From positions 3,042 through 67,041 of the forward strand of contig JAPKMW010000064.1 in assembly GCA_026645575.1 (NCBI GenBank): DNA of 64,000 nt. Reading direction: 5' to 3'. Numbering within the stretch: position 1 is the first letter of the stretch; the number at the start of each line of letters is the position of its first letter. Position numbers and translations under genes: made by a program. Below, in pieces: positions 10,089-18,533 of this stretch. Source of the DNA: Caldilineaceae bacterium (GTDB lineage Bacteria; Chloroflexota; Anaerolineae; Caldilineales; Caldilineaceae). Under the pieces are notes generated by a model. It made no database searches. It was given only the letters and a program-made list of their open reading frames with translations, and was not told the origin of the DNA.

Positions 10089-10115
10089 GCAATCAAAGGG
10101 GATAAGGGGAACCTC

Positions 10116-10853
10116 ATGCCGGAAGCGACACTTACAGCCGTTGCACCAACGGTCATCACCTTTTTACAAGAAACAGCCCTGTTTCGCGATCTGAATCAGG
10201 GCGCGTTGGCCCAGGTTGCCCAAGATTTTCGCCAGCGTTCCTATCGCAGCGGTGACGTGATCTTTCACCAGGGCGACGAGGGGCGCAACCTGTTTGTGAT
10301 CATGCGTGGCACGGTGCGCGTCTATCACCTTAGCCCTAGTGGCGATGAAACAACGATGAATATTCTGGCGCCCCGTCAGCTCTTGGGCGAGTTTAGCTTG
10401 TTGGATGGGCAACCCCGTTCGGCCACTGCGGAGGCCATCACTGCTTGCACCTTGTTGGAGATGTCGGCAGAGCGTTGTTTCCATCATCTGACCCACATCC
10501 CTGGTTTGGCATTGGCCTTGGCGCGTCAGGTGGTGCAGAAGGTGCGCTGGACTTCCATGTATGCCGAAAGTCTGGCGCGCATGGACGCGGCCGGGCGCTT
10601 TCTCCATTTCTTGTTGCTCTACAACGAAGAACTGGGCCAGGTGGTGACGCCGGGGAAACGCTATGTGCTAAACCTGGGGCTAACCCAAGACGAACTGGCT
10701 TCATTGATCGGCGCACGGCGCCAATGGGTGAACAAAATCTTGGGTGAGTGGAGTGTGCGGGAATTAGTGGCCTTTGACAATGGCGTCCTCACCATCCTCG
10801 ACCTACCACGCGTGCAAGCCGAACGTGATAGCCGCATGAACCTTCCGTCATAA
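10116..10853 (+). CDS. Crp/Fnr-family cyclic-nucleotide-responsive regulator
   Basis: DNA-binding regulator of 245 residues. The cNMP-binding domain covers about residues 20-140, with a phosphate-binding cassette that reads LLGEFSLLDGQPRSATAEA (Gly91, Glu92, Arg101, Ser102), the residues that hold the ribose and phosphate of cAMP in this family. The winged helix-turn-helix spans about 155-235, with recognition helix GARRQWVNKIL near 199-209. The start at 10116 has an AAGGGGA ribosome site. The gene converges on the cyclase gene with only 9 bp between the stops. The matching operators make autoregulation by a cAMP-bound form likely; this is inference. Confidence 0.93.
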   Translation: MPEATLTAVAPTVITFLQETALFRDLNQGALAQVAQDFRQRSYRSGDVIFHQGDEGRNLFVIMRGTVRVYHLSPSGDETTMNILAPRQLLGEFSLLDGQPRSATAEAITACTLLEMSAERCFHHLTHIPGLALALARQVVQKVRWTSMYAESLARMDAAGRFLHFLLLYNEELGQVVTPGKRYVLNLGLTQDELASLIGARRQWVNKILGEWSVRELVAFDNGVLTILDLPRVQAERDSRMNLPS

Positions 10854-10862
10854 TGGGGCGCT

Positions 10863-13800
10863 TTAGGCGAAAGCGGCCATGATTTCACTGTTCACTGGTG
10901 GCAATGCTAGAAAAGCCTGGCGGCGTGTCGGGTTGCTGATGCCGTCCGCCCGTGTGGTTAACCCTTTGAAGGCGGCCTGAAGGGCATCATAGGCCGCCGC
11001 AAAGCGACCGACGCGGCGCAGCACAGTGGCGCAATGGAAGTAATCATGGTGGGGGAATTCCACCCCGACGGCGTAACTTTCGGTCAGCCGTTCGAGCGCT
11101 CTTTCGGCATAGTCCAACGCTTGTTCATCTTTGCCCAACCCCCAATAGGCCCGCGCCAGTGTGGTTAGATCGCCGGTGGTTAAGTTGGGCGCCTGCAACG
11201 CTTCCCGTTCGTTCAGCGCTTGTTGGGCAAGCTGAATGGCTCTTTCAAATTTCTCCTCCAACAAGCGGACAAGCGCCAGATGACTTTGGCACAGGGCGCT
11301 TAGGTAACGATCTCCTTGCCTGTCGGCCAGTTGCCAGCTCTCTTCCAGATATTCGGCGGCCACCCGTAAGCGCCCCCAATCGCGTAGGACGACGCCAAGA
11401 TGACAGAGCGTATACGCCTTGCCTGCTTCGTCGCCGATCTGCTCACTGATCTGCAAACTGTGCTGTAATTCCGTGGTCGCTTCTCCAACTTCGCCAAATT
11501 GCGCATAGAGTAGACCCAACAGATTGCGTACATTTAGCTCTGCGCGCAGATCCTCTGTGGTCTGGTGGATTTGCAGCGCCGCCAGCGCCCACCGTTCCGC
11601 TGATTCGAGTTGGCCGGTCTCATAGAGAACCAGCGCGCGATGATACAAATTGACCCCTTCGCCGGGCAGGTCGCCAATCTGACGCTGGATCTGGATCGCC
11701 GCTTCGCGGTGGCGTTCTTCATCGGCAAACTCCCGCCGGTAGTAGGCAATCGCCGCCAGCGTGTTCAGCGCCGCCGCCTCCCCGCGCCGATAGCCCCGCA
11801 CATAGCAGAGCTGAAGCGCCCGTTCGCTATAGAGTTGCGCCTGTGGATACGCCCCCTGTTGCCGATGGGCATACCCCCAATGATTGTACAGGTCAACCAG
11901 GAGCCGATCCCTTTCCGCCGCAGGCAAGTGCGGTTTTTGTAACAGCGCCAGCGCCGTCTCACAATGGGCTTGGATTTGTTCATAGTTGCCCTGTCGGCGC
12001 GCAATCAAGGCCAACAAAACGCAGGTGCGCGCCTGGTCGAGCGGGTTTGCTTGTTCTTCGGCGCTGGCTAAGGCTTGTGCAGCGAATTGTGCGGCCAGCT
12101 CATAGTGACCAATCGCTGCGTAGTATTGGGCGTACAAATAGCGCACGGTGAAGCGTGGCGCCGTCGGCCATGCTGCTAATCTGCGGAGGGTCTGCTCTTC
12201 TTCGCTGCGGAGACCCAGGATGTGCGCTACCTCAATTTTGCCCTGTAACCAGGGCCACGCTTCGTCCAACGCCAAGAGTTGATTGTAATAATTGAACGCC
12301 GTTTGATTGGCTTCCTCCTGGCGGGCGATCTGGGCGGCTTGTGCCAGATAATAGCAGCCTTTTTCTGTCAAATGGCTCCGGCTAAAGTGATACGCCAGAA
12401 GTGTCAGCGCCGTTGGTCGGCTGCGCTCGATTGCTTGCGCGACTGCGGCGTGTAACGTTTGTCGCTGTGTCTCGACCATCGTGGCATAGACAACGGCTTG
12501 CGTCAAATGGCGGCGAAGTTCATATTGTTCCTCGCCATCAACGTTCAGCCGAACCAGTAATTGATAGCGCACCAAAAGTTGCAATTGCTCACACAAACTT
12601 GGCAGGTCAATGGGCGATGGGTAGATCTGTTGCAGAAAGGTGCTGGTAAAGGCGCCGCCGATGACGCTGGCAATCTGCACAATCTGGCGACACGCTTCTG
12701 GCAGATCATCAATGGCGGCTAACACAAGCTGGTGAAGTGCATCGGAGATGCCCAGATCGATCGTAGCTAACGCGGCATTGACTGCCAGCACCCATTCGCC
12801 GCTCACCGGCTCTTTGCGCAAACAATTTTCCGCTTGCAGCCGGGCAATGAGCGTTGGCCCTAGATCCCACTCGTTGCTCTCCTTCCGATAGACCAGCAGG
12901 TTGAGGCCATAGAGCGCCAACAACAACTCTTCGGCGTAGAATGGATTGCCCTGGGCGCGCATGGCAATGAAGGCCAGCAGGAGCGGCAATGCCCGGCCTT
13001 CCAACTGATCTTCAATGACCGCCTGAATTACGTTATGGGAAAGTGGTGACAAGGTCAGATGGTGAAAATTGGCTAGAGGCGAGAGCGTGGCGAGCAACTG
13101 TTCGCTGTCGCTGCTGGTCGGGCGTTGAATAAAGAGCAAGAACACTGGTACGGGGGCGATCTGCTGATAGAAGCTTTTGAGGAGATTGGCCGAAGCCTGA
13201 TCAAGCCATTGAATATCCTCAAAGATCAAGATCAGCGGGCGTTGGTGCGCCTCGGTCAGGAGCAGATCGGTAATCCGGGCAAAGGTGGTGGCTTGCTGTT
13301 GCGGCGATAGGTGCGCCCCCTTCGTTGCGCCTGGCATAAAGGTCAGCCCCAAGAAAGTACTCAGCAAGGGGTCGTGTATGGCCAGCGAATCCTCTGCCGC
13401 AATCGACGGCAAGGTAAAGAGAATCTGCTGCCAGGATTGATAGATATTTTCGCGGCTAAAACTTTCACAAACCGCCGTTGCCACCACACAACCGATGGTG
13501 GTCGCCCGCCGGCGAAATTCAGCCACCAGACGGCTTTTGCCAATGCCGGCCTCCCCTTCGATCAGCACAATCTGCCCTTGACTGGCAAAGACCTGCTCCA
13601 GGATCTGGGACAAAAAGTTCAACTCCGCTTCCCGCTCCAAGATTGGCTCATCATAAATCGGCAGGCTGACCGGCAACCGATCCCGCAATTCATAAAGATA
13701 GCGATCGCCGACCCCTTTGAGCGGCGTCAAGGTCGGCGGGCCAAATTGAAAGTGATCGCAGACGGCTTCAATAATCCGTTTGGAGGCCAGGATTTGGTTG

Positions 13801-14990
13801 GGAGCGGCGCTGGTCATCAGGCGGTTAGTTAAATTGACGGCGCTGCCCAGCAGATCGTAAGCCGCTCGTTTCTTGCTGCCAAAGGCGCCGGCCAGGATAC
13901 GCCCTTGGTGCAGGCCGATCTGGACGCTGGTGATAAACGAAAATTCTTCGGGCGCGTGGCGTAGATCCAGGGCTGCCGCGGCGGCACGTTCGGCATTGTC
14001 GTCGTGGCTCTCCAGGGCGCCAAAGGTTGCCAACAAATAGCTGCCCTTGTCATCAATGGTCAATTTGAGCAGGTAACCTTCATAGCGAGCCAGACAGTGT
14101 TGCGCCCAACGCACAAAGGCATCCAGCTTGGCCCCCACCAGCTCATCATTGACATAATCCAGGCCGTTAAATTGCAAAAAAAGCACGACAACGGGACGTA
14201 GATCGTTGAGAAAGCGCCCTTGTTCCTGGCGTACCCGGTCATAGACCGGCGGCAGCAACCAATCCCCCAAGAGTGCTTCATCCACAATGGGGGTGGTTTC
14301 GGTTGGCGCCGACACGAAAGTTGGGTTGGCGGTTGCTGGCAACCCTTTAGGCCGAAAGCCGGTCACCCTGGCAATTGATTGCGTCCCCACTGTTTGATGT
14401 TCGTTCAGATACCAGGCGTTAATCGCTAATTCTTCTTCAATCTGTTGCAGTGCGCCCGACCCGACTCTGATCTCCCCGCGTTCGAGATCCTGTAGCACCG
14501 CCCCAAGTTCCAGCATAGCGGCGCCGGCCATCACATCGAGCAATTGAATGGCTGGATCACCGACGGCCAGACGGCGCACCGTTCCGCTGGTCAACCCGAC
14601 TTTAAGCGCCAGGGTGACGGTCGTGCCGTCTGCCAATTCAATCTGGGCAAACTTTGTCATCGCCACTTGCATTGCCAGGGCGCACGCGGTTGCCCGGCAG
14701 CCATTGTCCAGATGGAACCAACAAGAAAGGGCATCGCCGCCAAAGCTGACAACGACACCTTCAAATTGTTCCACTTGATCGATGAGATCGGCAAAGACCA
14801 GATTGATTTGGGTCGTGAGTTGGTCGGCGGCTTCGGTCGGTCCGAGCTGGGCGGCCAGTTTTTCCAGCAGCGCGGTAAAGCCGGAAATATCGGCAAAAAG
14901 CACCGATCCTTCCATCGTTTCTGGTAGCGTTGTCGTGCCAGCGAGCGCAGCCGCGCGGTCAGCAGCAATAAAGGCCGTAGGTGTTTCCAT
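10863..14990 (-). CDS. Tandem class III adenylate cyclase with AAA ATPase and TPR domains
   Basis: Protein of 1375 residues (start at 14990, 62 bp below the operator; an upstream alternative at 15050 would add 20). The first cyclase domain (about 25-190) has both metal Asp residues, in FADISGFT (Asp34) and FGGDAL (Asp86). The second (about 265-420) has Lys309 in LLKLTIDDKG, Asp379 in AAYDLLG, Asn386 and Arg390 in VNLTNRLM. Lys plus Asp is the adenine-selecting pair, so ATP is the likely substrate. A STAND-type ATPase follows with Walker A GEAGIGKS (479-486) and EDIQWLDQ, then a long TPR tail. The order equals that of mammalian soluble adenylyl cyclase. It faces the Crp-like gene tail to tail. 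Confidence 0.92.
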   Translation of the reverse strand: METPTAFIAADRAAALAGTTTLPETMEGSVLFADISGFTALLEKLAAQLGPTEAADQLTTQINLVFADLIDQVEQFEGVVVSFGGDALSCWFHLDNGCRATACALAMQVAMTKFAQIELADGTTVTLALKVGLTSGTVRRLAVGDPAIQLLDVMAGAAMLELGAVLQDLERGEIRVGSGALQQIEEELAINAWYLNEHQTVGTQSIARVTGFRPKGLPATANPTFVSAPTETTPIVDEALLGDWLLPPVYDRVRQEQGRFLNDLRPVVVLFLQFNGLDYVNDELVGAKLDAFVRWAQHCLARYEGYLLKLTIDDKGSYLLATFGALESHDDNAERAAAAALDLRHAPEEFSFITSVQIGLHQGRILAGAFGSKKRAAYDLLGSAVNLTNRLMTSAAPNQILASKRIIEAVCDHFQFGPPTLTPLKGVGDRYLYELRDRLPVSLPIYDEPILEREAELNFLSQILEQVFASQGQIVLIEGEAGIGKSRLVAEFRRRATTIGCVVATAVCESFSRENIYQSWQQILFTLPSIAAEDSLAIHDPLLSTFLGLTFMPGATKGAHLSPQQQATTFARITDLLLTEAHQRPLILIFEDIQWLDQASANLLKSFYQQIAPVPVFLLFIQRPTSSDSEQLLATLSPLANFHHLTLSPLSHNVIQAVIEDQLEGRALPLLLAFIAMRAQGNPFYAEELLLALYGLNLLVYRKESNEWDLGPTLIARLQAENCLRKEPVSGEWVLAVNAALATIDLGISDALHQLVLAAIDDLPEACRQIVQIASVIGGAFTSTFLQQIYPSPIDLPSLCEQLQLLVRYQLLVRLNVDGEEQYELRRHLTQAVVYATMVETQRQTLHAAVAQAIERSRPTALTLLAYHFSRSHLTEKGCYYLAQAAQIARQEEANQTAFNYYNQLLALDEAWPWLQGKIEVAHILGLRSEEEQTLRRLAAWPTAPRFTVRYLYAQYYAAIGHYELAAQFAAQALASAEEQANPLDQARTCVLLALIARRQGNYEQIQAHCETALALLQKPHLPAAERDRLLVDLYNHWGYAHRQQGAYPQAQLYSERALQLCYVRGYRRGEAAALNTLAAIAYYRREFADEERHREAAIQIQRQIGDLPGEGVNLYHRALVLYETGQLESAERWALAALQIHQTTEDLRAELNVRNLLGLLYAQFGEVGEATTELQHSLQISEQIGDEAGKAYTLCHLGVVLRDWGRLRVAAEYLEESWQLADRQGDRYLSALCQSHLALVRLLEEKFERAIQLAQQALNEREALQAPNLTTGDLTTLARAYWGLGKDEQALDYAERALERLTESYAVGVEFPHHDYFHCATVLRRVGRFAAAYDALQAAFKGLTTRADGISNPTRRQAFLALPPVNSEIMAAFA

Positions 14991-15051
14991 CGGGGTGTGT
15001 CCTTGATGATGGCAGCGAATGAATGGTGATCCGCAAACGGTGACAACCAAA

Positions 15052-15089
15052 TGTCCAGTAGCGGACAGTCAATTGTCTGCTACTGGACA
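15052..15089. promoter_or_regulatory. Double CRP-geometry operator upstream of the cyclase gene
   Basis: TGTCCAGTAGCGGACA (15052-15067) and TGTCTGCTACTGGACA (15074-15089) are two copies of the 5-6-5 palindrome seen before the Crp-like gene, placed 22 bp apart, so on the same face of the helix. The 38 bp also form one larger near-perfect inverted repeat. The site is 62-99 bp before the chosen cyclase start. Confidence 0.75.
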
Positions 15090-15273
15090 GCCACCTTTGG
15101 TAGGAGATTATACAATAATGGCGTTCTTTACCGAAGTACAAGGCTTGGTTGTAGTGCAATTATCGTCGTTCGTGGGGTGGTGTAGACTGGGTATTCTGGC
15201 GTGAGGACTATCCCTGGGGTTCTCACGTGCTTACCTGGCGCTGCGTCTCTGCGAGTTGGTGAACTCTCTCAAT

Positions 15274-15317
15274 CTTGTCTCAACCATCTCTCAACCTTGT
15301 CTCAACCATCTCTCATT
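15274..15317. repeat. 22-bp tandem repeat, two copies
   Basis: A unit beginning CTTGTCTCAACCATCTCTCA occurs at 15274-15295 and 15296-15317, in the spacer between the cyclase promoter and the end of the lipocalin-like gene. The rest of this 260-bp spacer shows no gene. Confidence 0.75.
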
Positions 15318-15346
15318 TCTATTCGGCCAAGCGTACTTTGTTTGGC

Positions 15347-15781
15347 TTATTTGCTGCGTTGCCACTGTAGCATGCCAATGATGGTTGTACCGCCCACCGG
15401 CAGCGGTGGCGTGCTGAGGGTTAATTGATTACTTGCAAAGGCAAAAAAGCGTTTCTGCGGCTGACCGATCCAGTTGGGAAAGCTGCAACCGACTATATGG
15501 TGGATGACGATCTTTGCCGCTTCGTCGACTTCATAGCGCCCGAAATAAGCAAGATAGCCGTCAAAGGCGGCCCTGATTTCTTCCGGTGTTCCCTGTTGTC
15601 GATCACCAGCGGCAAAAAGTGGTCGATCCGCGCGCATCAATTGCACAGCCATATTGCCCGCCGCATCGTAATAAAGCGTACCGCTGGCGTCCGGCCCGTA
15701 AGGATAGAGGCTCGTCCCATCCAAACGGCGAAATTCCGAAGCAATCAGTTGCCAGGTGCCGACAAATTGTTCTTTCGTCAT
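15347..15781 (-). CDS. Lipocalin-like domain protein
   Basis: Small protein of 144 residues matching the lipocalin-like domain family (PF13924 type). Seen are the N-terminal FVGTWQLIASEFRR strand, YGPDASGTLYYDAAGNMAVQLM and a late beta-rich part with GQPQKRFF. Such proteins form a small beta barrel, often annotated as binding small hydrophobic compounds; no ligand is known. There is no signal peptide. It is followed on the opposite side by a 15-bp gap to another short gene on the same strand, so the two are probably co-transcribed. Confidence 0.8.
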   Translation of the reverse strand: MTKEQFVGTWQLIASEFRRLDGTSLYPYGPDASGTLYYDAAGNMAVQLMRADRPLFAAGDRQQGTPEEIRAAFDGYLAYFGRYEVDEAAKIVIHHIVGCSFPNWIGQPQKRFFAFASNQLTLSTPPLPVGGTTIIGMLQWQRSK

Positions 15782-15796
15782 TTTGCCCCGCGTGCT

Positions 15797-16084
15797 TTAG
15801 CCTAACAATTCGGGATGGTGTTGTGGCAACCACTTCATGACAAAATCGAGCGAGCGCTTCTGCTGTTCAGAGCGTAACCGTGACCGCCAGCGCGGCCAAT
15901 TCTCCACCAGCGCCTTATACCCAATCCGGCGGATCATCTCGGCGTAGGGCGCCCATTCGATCAGCCGCACCGCCGCCCAGTCGCGATTGAGCGGGCCGTT
16001 TTCATAGCACCCTTCGAGCATGGCGTCAAATTGTTCTTGGGTTATGTCATAGTCCCACACATAGCGGGCGCGTCCGTTGCTCAT
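15797..16084 (-). CDS. Conserved hypothetical protein
   Basis: A 95-residue protein that I do not recognise. The start at 16084 is chosen for GGAG five bases upstream; a neighbouring ATG at 16087 is too close to it. It is rich in Trp and Arg (YVWDYDIT, LNRDWAAVRLIEWAPY, VENWPRWRSRLR, FVMKWLPQHHPELL) and looks helical and soluble. It stands 15 bp before the lipocalin-like gene on the same strand, so the two probably form an operon. The 180 bp upstream contain short CTCTGTG/TCTGCGA direct repeats. Confidence 0.6.
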   Translation of the reverse strand: MSNGRARYVWDYDITQEQFDAMLEGCYENGPLNRDWAAVRLIEWAPYAEMIRRIGYKALVENWPRWRSRLRSEQQKRSLDFVMKWLPQHHPELLG

Positions 16085-16264
16085 CATTTCTCCAGCTTTG
16101 TAACGCTTCAGGTCACAGAGACTCACAGGGCAAATGCGCAAAAAGCTCTCTGTGTCTCTCTGCGAATCCTTTGCGATCTCTGCGAACCTAAAGCGCTACA
16201 AAACGCAAAGCAATTCGCAAATCCCCTGATTTGCGGTGCTACCTGCCCCCGATTATAGCCAGCC

Positions 16265-17065
16265 TCACCACAAAGTCAAGAACAAATCGACCAGGTTCGA
16301 CCCCGTCAACAGCTCCAGACCGGTCATGAACAAAAACGCATAGACAAAGCGGGTGAACCACTTATCCGTAAAGCGCTTATTCAGAAATACCCCCAATCGC
16401 ACACCCACATACGCCAACGGGGCTAGCAGAAGAATCGTCGTGATATTGCTCACCCGCAGCAAGCCCAGAGAATAATAGGGAACCAGTTTCACGACATTGA
16501 TCAGCCCAAAGAGCAGCGCCGTCGTCCCCACAAATTGATCGCGCGGCAACCCTTGCGGCAGCAGATAGATCGTCACCGGCGGCCCGCCGGCATGGGCAAT
16601 GGTCGAAGTGAAGCCGCCCACCGCCCCCATCAGCCACCCAATGGCGCGGGGCGGGCGTTGATCACGAAGCGCGCCGAAAACCAACGAGCGTCCCACCTGA
16701 AGCACGACAAACAGCACCGCCAGCGCGCCGATCCCCATCTTCATCGCCCGTTCGTTATGACTCAACGCATTAAAATAGTAGCCGCCAACGGCAATGCCAA
16801 TGAGCGCGCCAATCATCAAAATCCGCAAATGACCCCAGTGAAAGCGCCCGCGATAGTAGGGTACAGTAAAAATATCCATGATGATCAACAGCGGCAGGAG
16901 CAGCGCCGCCGCATCCGCCACCGGAATGGTGAGGGCCAGCAACGGCGTGGCGAGGGCGCCAAAACCGCTGCCAAAACCCGATTTGCTCAAACCGGTCAAG
17001 AGCATGACAAAGACAGCCACTACCCAAAAGGTGGTTGGGTAATCAGGCAAAGCAAAAAGGTGCAT
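16265..17065 (-). CDS. Sulfite exporter TauE/SafE family membrane protein
   Basis: Integral membrane protein of 266 residues with about eight hydrophobic segments in two halves. The family motif appears near the N-terminus as GLSKSGFGSGFGALATPLLAL and again in the second half as GAVGGFTSTIAHAGGPPVTIYLLPQ. TauE/SafE proteins move sulfite, sulfoacetate or other organic anions. Substrate is not predictable here. The gene follows the AbiEii-like gene by 19 bp on the same strand. Confidence 0.9.
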   Translation of the reverse strand: MHLFALPDYPTTFWVVAVFVMLLTGLSKSGFGSGFGALATPLLALTIPVADAAALLLPLLIIMDIFTVPYYRGRFHWGHLRILMIGALIGIAVGGYYFNALSHNERAMKMGIGALAVLFVVLQVGRSLVFGALRDQRPPRAIGWLMGAVGGFTSTIAHAGGPPVTIYLLPQGLPRDQFVGTTALLFGLINVVKLVPYYSLGLLRVSNITTILLLAPLAYVGVRLGVFLNKRFTDKWFTRFVYAFLFMTGLELLTGSNLVDLFLTLW

Positions 17066-17084
17066 TTTTCGTCCAGACTAGGTG

Positions 17085-17951
17085 TTAATTGGATGGTTGG
17101 TGGAGCATTGCCAACCGGTGCGCCAGGGCGCGACGGTCGGGTAATGGCAACGTATGGAGGCGTTGTTGGAGGACAGGGATCGAATACACATTGAGCGAAC
17201 GCCGCTCTGGCGGAAATTCCCACAATAAGCGGTGAATGAGCGGCTCAAGGTTCGCGGCGCGACTCAACTCTTTTTTTTTAATCTCGGCTTCGGTTTCGCT
17301 CTTCAGTTTTGCAACAAAAGCCCCAAGCCGCTCGGCTGAAATTTCATCCACCAAGAGCGCCTGCCCAGTGATACCTGTAACGTTCAACGTCAATAATTGC
17401 TCATAAGCGACCGGAATCCGCTTGTGATCCGCTAATTGGAAGAGGCGGGGGAAAGACAAGCGTTGTGTCAGATAGTAGAGATCGACAATATCCTTGATCG
17501 CCGCCCGAGCCTCAAAAGCCGCAATCTTGTTGGTGCCAATATCCTCTAAACTGTTGATATAAATGCCGTACGCTGTCTGCTGTAAGGGGTCAATCAAATG
17601 GAATTCTTTGACAAATTCTACTTTTAACGTCGCACCGGCATGGATCACATAAAAACGCGCAAAGTAAATGTCTAACTTCTCCATTTCAACTTCATAACCT
17701 TGGGCAATCAGCCGTAAGCGGAGGTCGTTGGCAATGAGCTTTAGATCGTCTGTGGTTGTAAAAAAGTCGAGGTCTTCAGACAACCGATGCTGAAAATAAA
17801 AGCGGGATAACGCCGTGCCGCCAGTCAAGTAGAGCTTCTGGTCATACAGGCGCGCCAGTTCAAAAACCTTGTCCTGGAGTGGATAAAGGATCTCCGTGTA
17901 GTATGCGATTTCCTGCGCCGTCGCTTGCCGGTAGTATCGTTGGATGTCCAT
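17085..17951 (-). CDS. AbiEii/AbiGii-type nucleotidyltransferase
   Basis: Protein of 288 residues with the nucleotidyltransferase core of type IV toxins: the LYLTGGTALSRFYFQHRLSEDLDFF motif region (start about residue 40) with the GG/T and the D-x-D metal pair, and EFVKEF and the later DIVDLYYL segment. The ATG at 17951 is preferred to an upstream TTG. These toxins are proposed to nucleotidylate tRNA or proteins. The usual AbiEi-like antitoxin gene is not seen beside it; upstream, 30 bp away, is a KptA gene, another RNA-modifying enzyme. It could be an orphan or part of an unusual pair. Confidence 0.85.
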   Translation of the reverse strand: MDIQRYYRQATAQEIAYYTEILYPLQDKVFELARLYDQKLYLTGGTALSRFYFQHRLSEDLDFFTTTDDLKLIANDLRLRLIAQGYEVEMEKLDIYFARFYVIHAGATLKVEFVKEFHLIDPLQQTAYGIYINSLEDIGTNKIAAFEARAAIKDIVDLYYLTQRLSFPRLFQLADHKRIPVAYEQLLTLNVTGITGQALLVDEISAERLGAFVAKLKSETEAEIKKKELSRAANLEPLIHRLLWEFPPERRSLNVYSIPVLQQRLHTLPLPDRRALAHRLAMLHQPSN

Positions 17952-17981
17952 ACGTTTAGTATAGCGCAATCTGCCTCAATG

Positions 17982-18533
17982 TCAAACCGCATCGGGAATC
18001 ACAAGGTAGGGTGGCGGCACATGGTCGGTTAACCAGACGCCATTGTCAGCCTGATAAAAAAGGTAGCCATCACCGTGCATATCACCGCTCTTGACCGTCA
18101 AAACCACCGGCTTGCCATGCCGCTGCCCAACCTTGACAGCCGTGTCGTGATCTGCCGACAGATGAACCTGTTGCCGGCTCTGCGCCAATAATCCCTGTTG
18201 GCGAATGGCTGCCAGAAAGCGCGTCGCCGTACCATGATAGAGCAAAGCTGGCGGTGTTTTGGCTGGCAGTTCAAGCGCCACTTCCACCGAATGACCCTGA
18301 CTGGCGCGAATGCGCAACCCATCGTCGCTAAAGCGAAAACGCTGCTTGTCATTCTCATCGACCACCTGTTGGAGCATGGCGCGGGTCAATGGCACGCCGG
18401 CCCGGTTGACGGCAACGAGCAACTCATCCACCGCAACCCAACCGGCGCTATCCAACACAATGCCAATGCGTTGCGGTTCATGCCGCAACACCAAACTCAA
18501 AAATTTGCTGGCCCGTACAAGCGCTTTATCCAT
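17982..18533 (-). CDS. kptA: RNA 2'-phosphotransferase (Tpt1/KptA)
   Basis: KptA/Tpt1 removes an internal 2'-phosphate from RNA using NAD, and can also ADP-ribosylate nucleic-acid ends. The 183 residues show the full signature: KFLSLVLRHEPQRIG near the N-terminus, a winged domain, RASQGHS, LLYHGTATRF, VHLSAD and the terminal PPPYLVIP. Arg/His/Arg catalytic residues appear present. The start at 18533 shares one base with the upstream stop (TAATG), so it is coupled to the RidA-like gene. Its target in bacteria without 2'-phosphate splicing is unknown. Confidence 0.92.
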   Translation of the reverse strand: MDKALVRASKFLSLVLRHEPQRIGIVLDSAGWVAVDELLVAVNRAGVPLTRAMLQQVVDENDKQRFRFSDDGLRIRASQGHSVEVALELPAKTPPALLYHGTATRFLAAIRQQGLLAQSRQQVHLSADHDTAVKVGQRHGKPVVLTVKSGDMHGDGYLFYQADNGVWLTDHVPPPYLVIPDAV

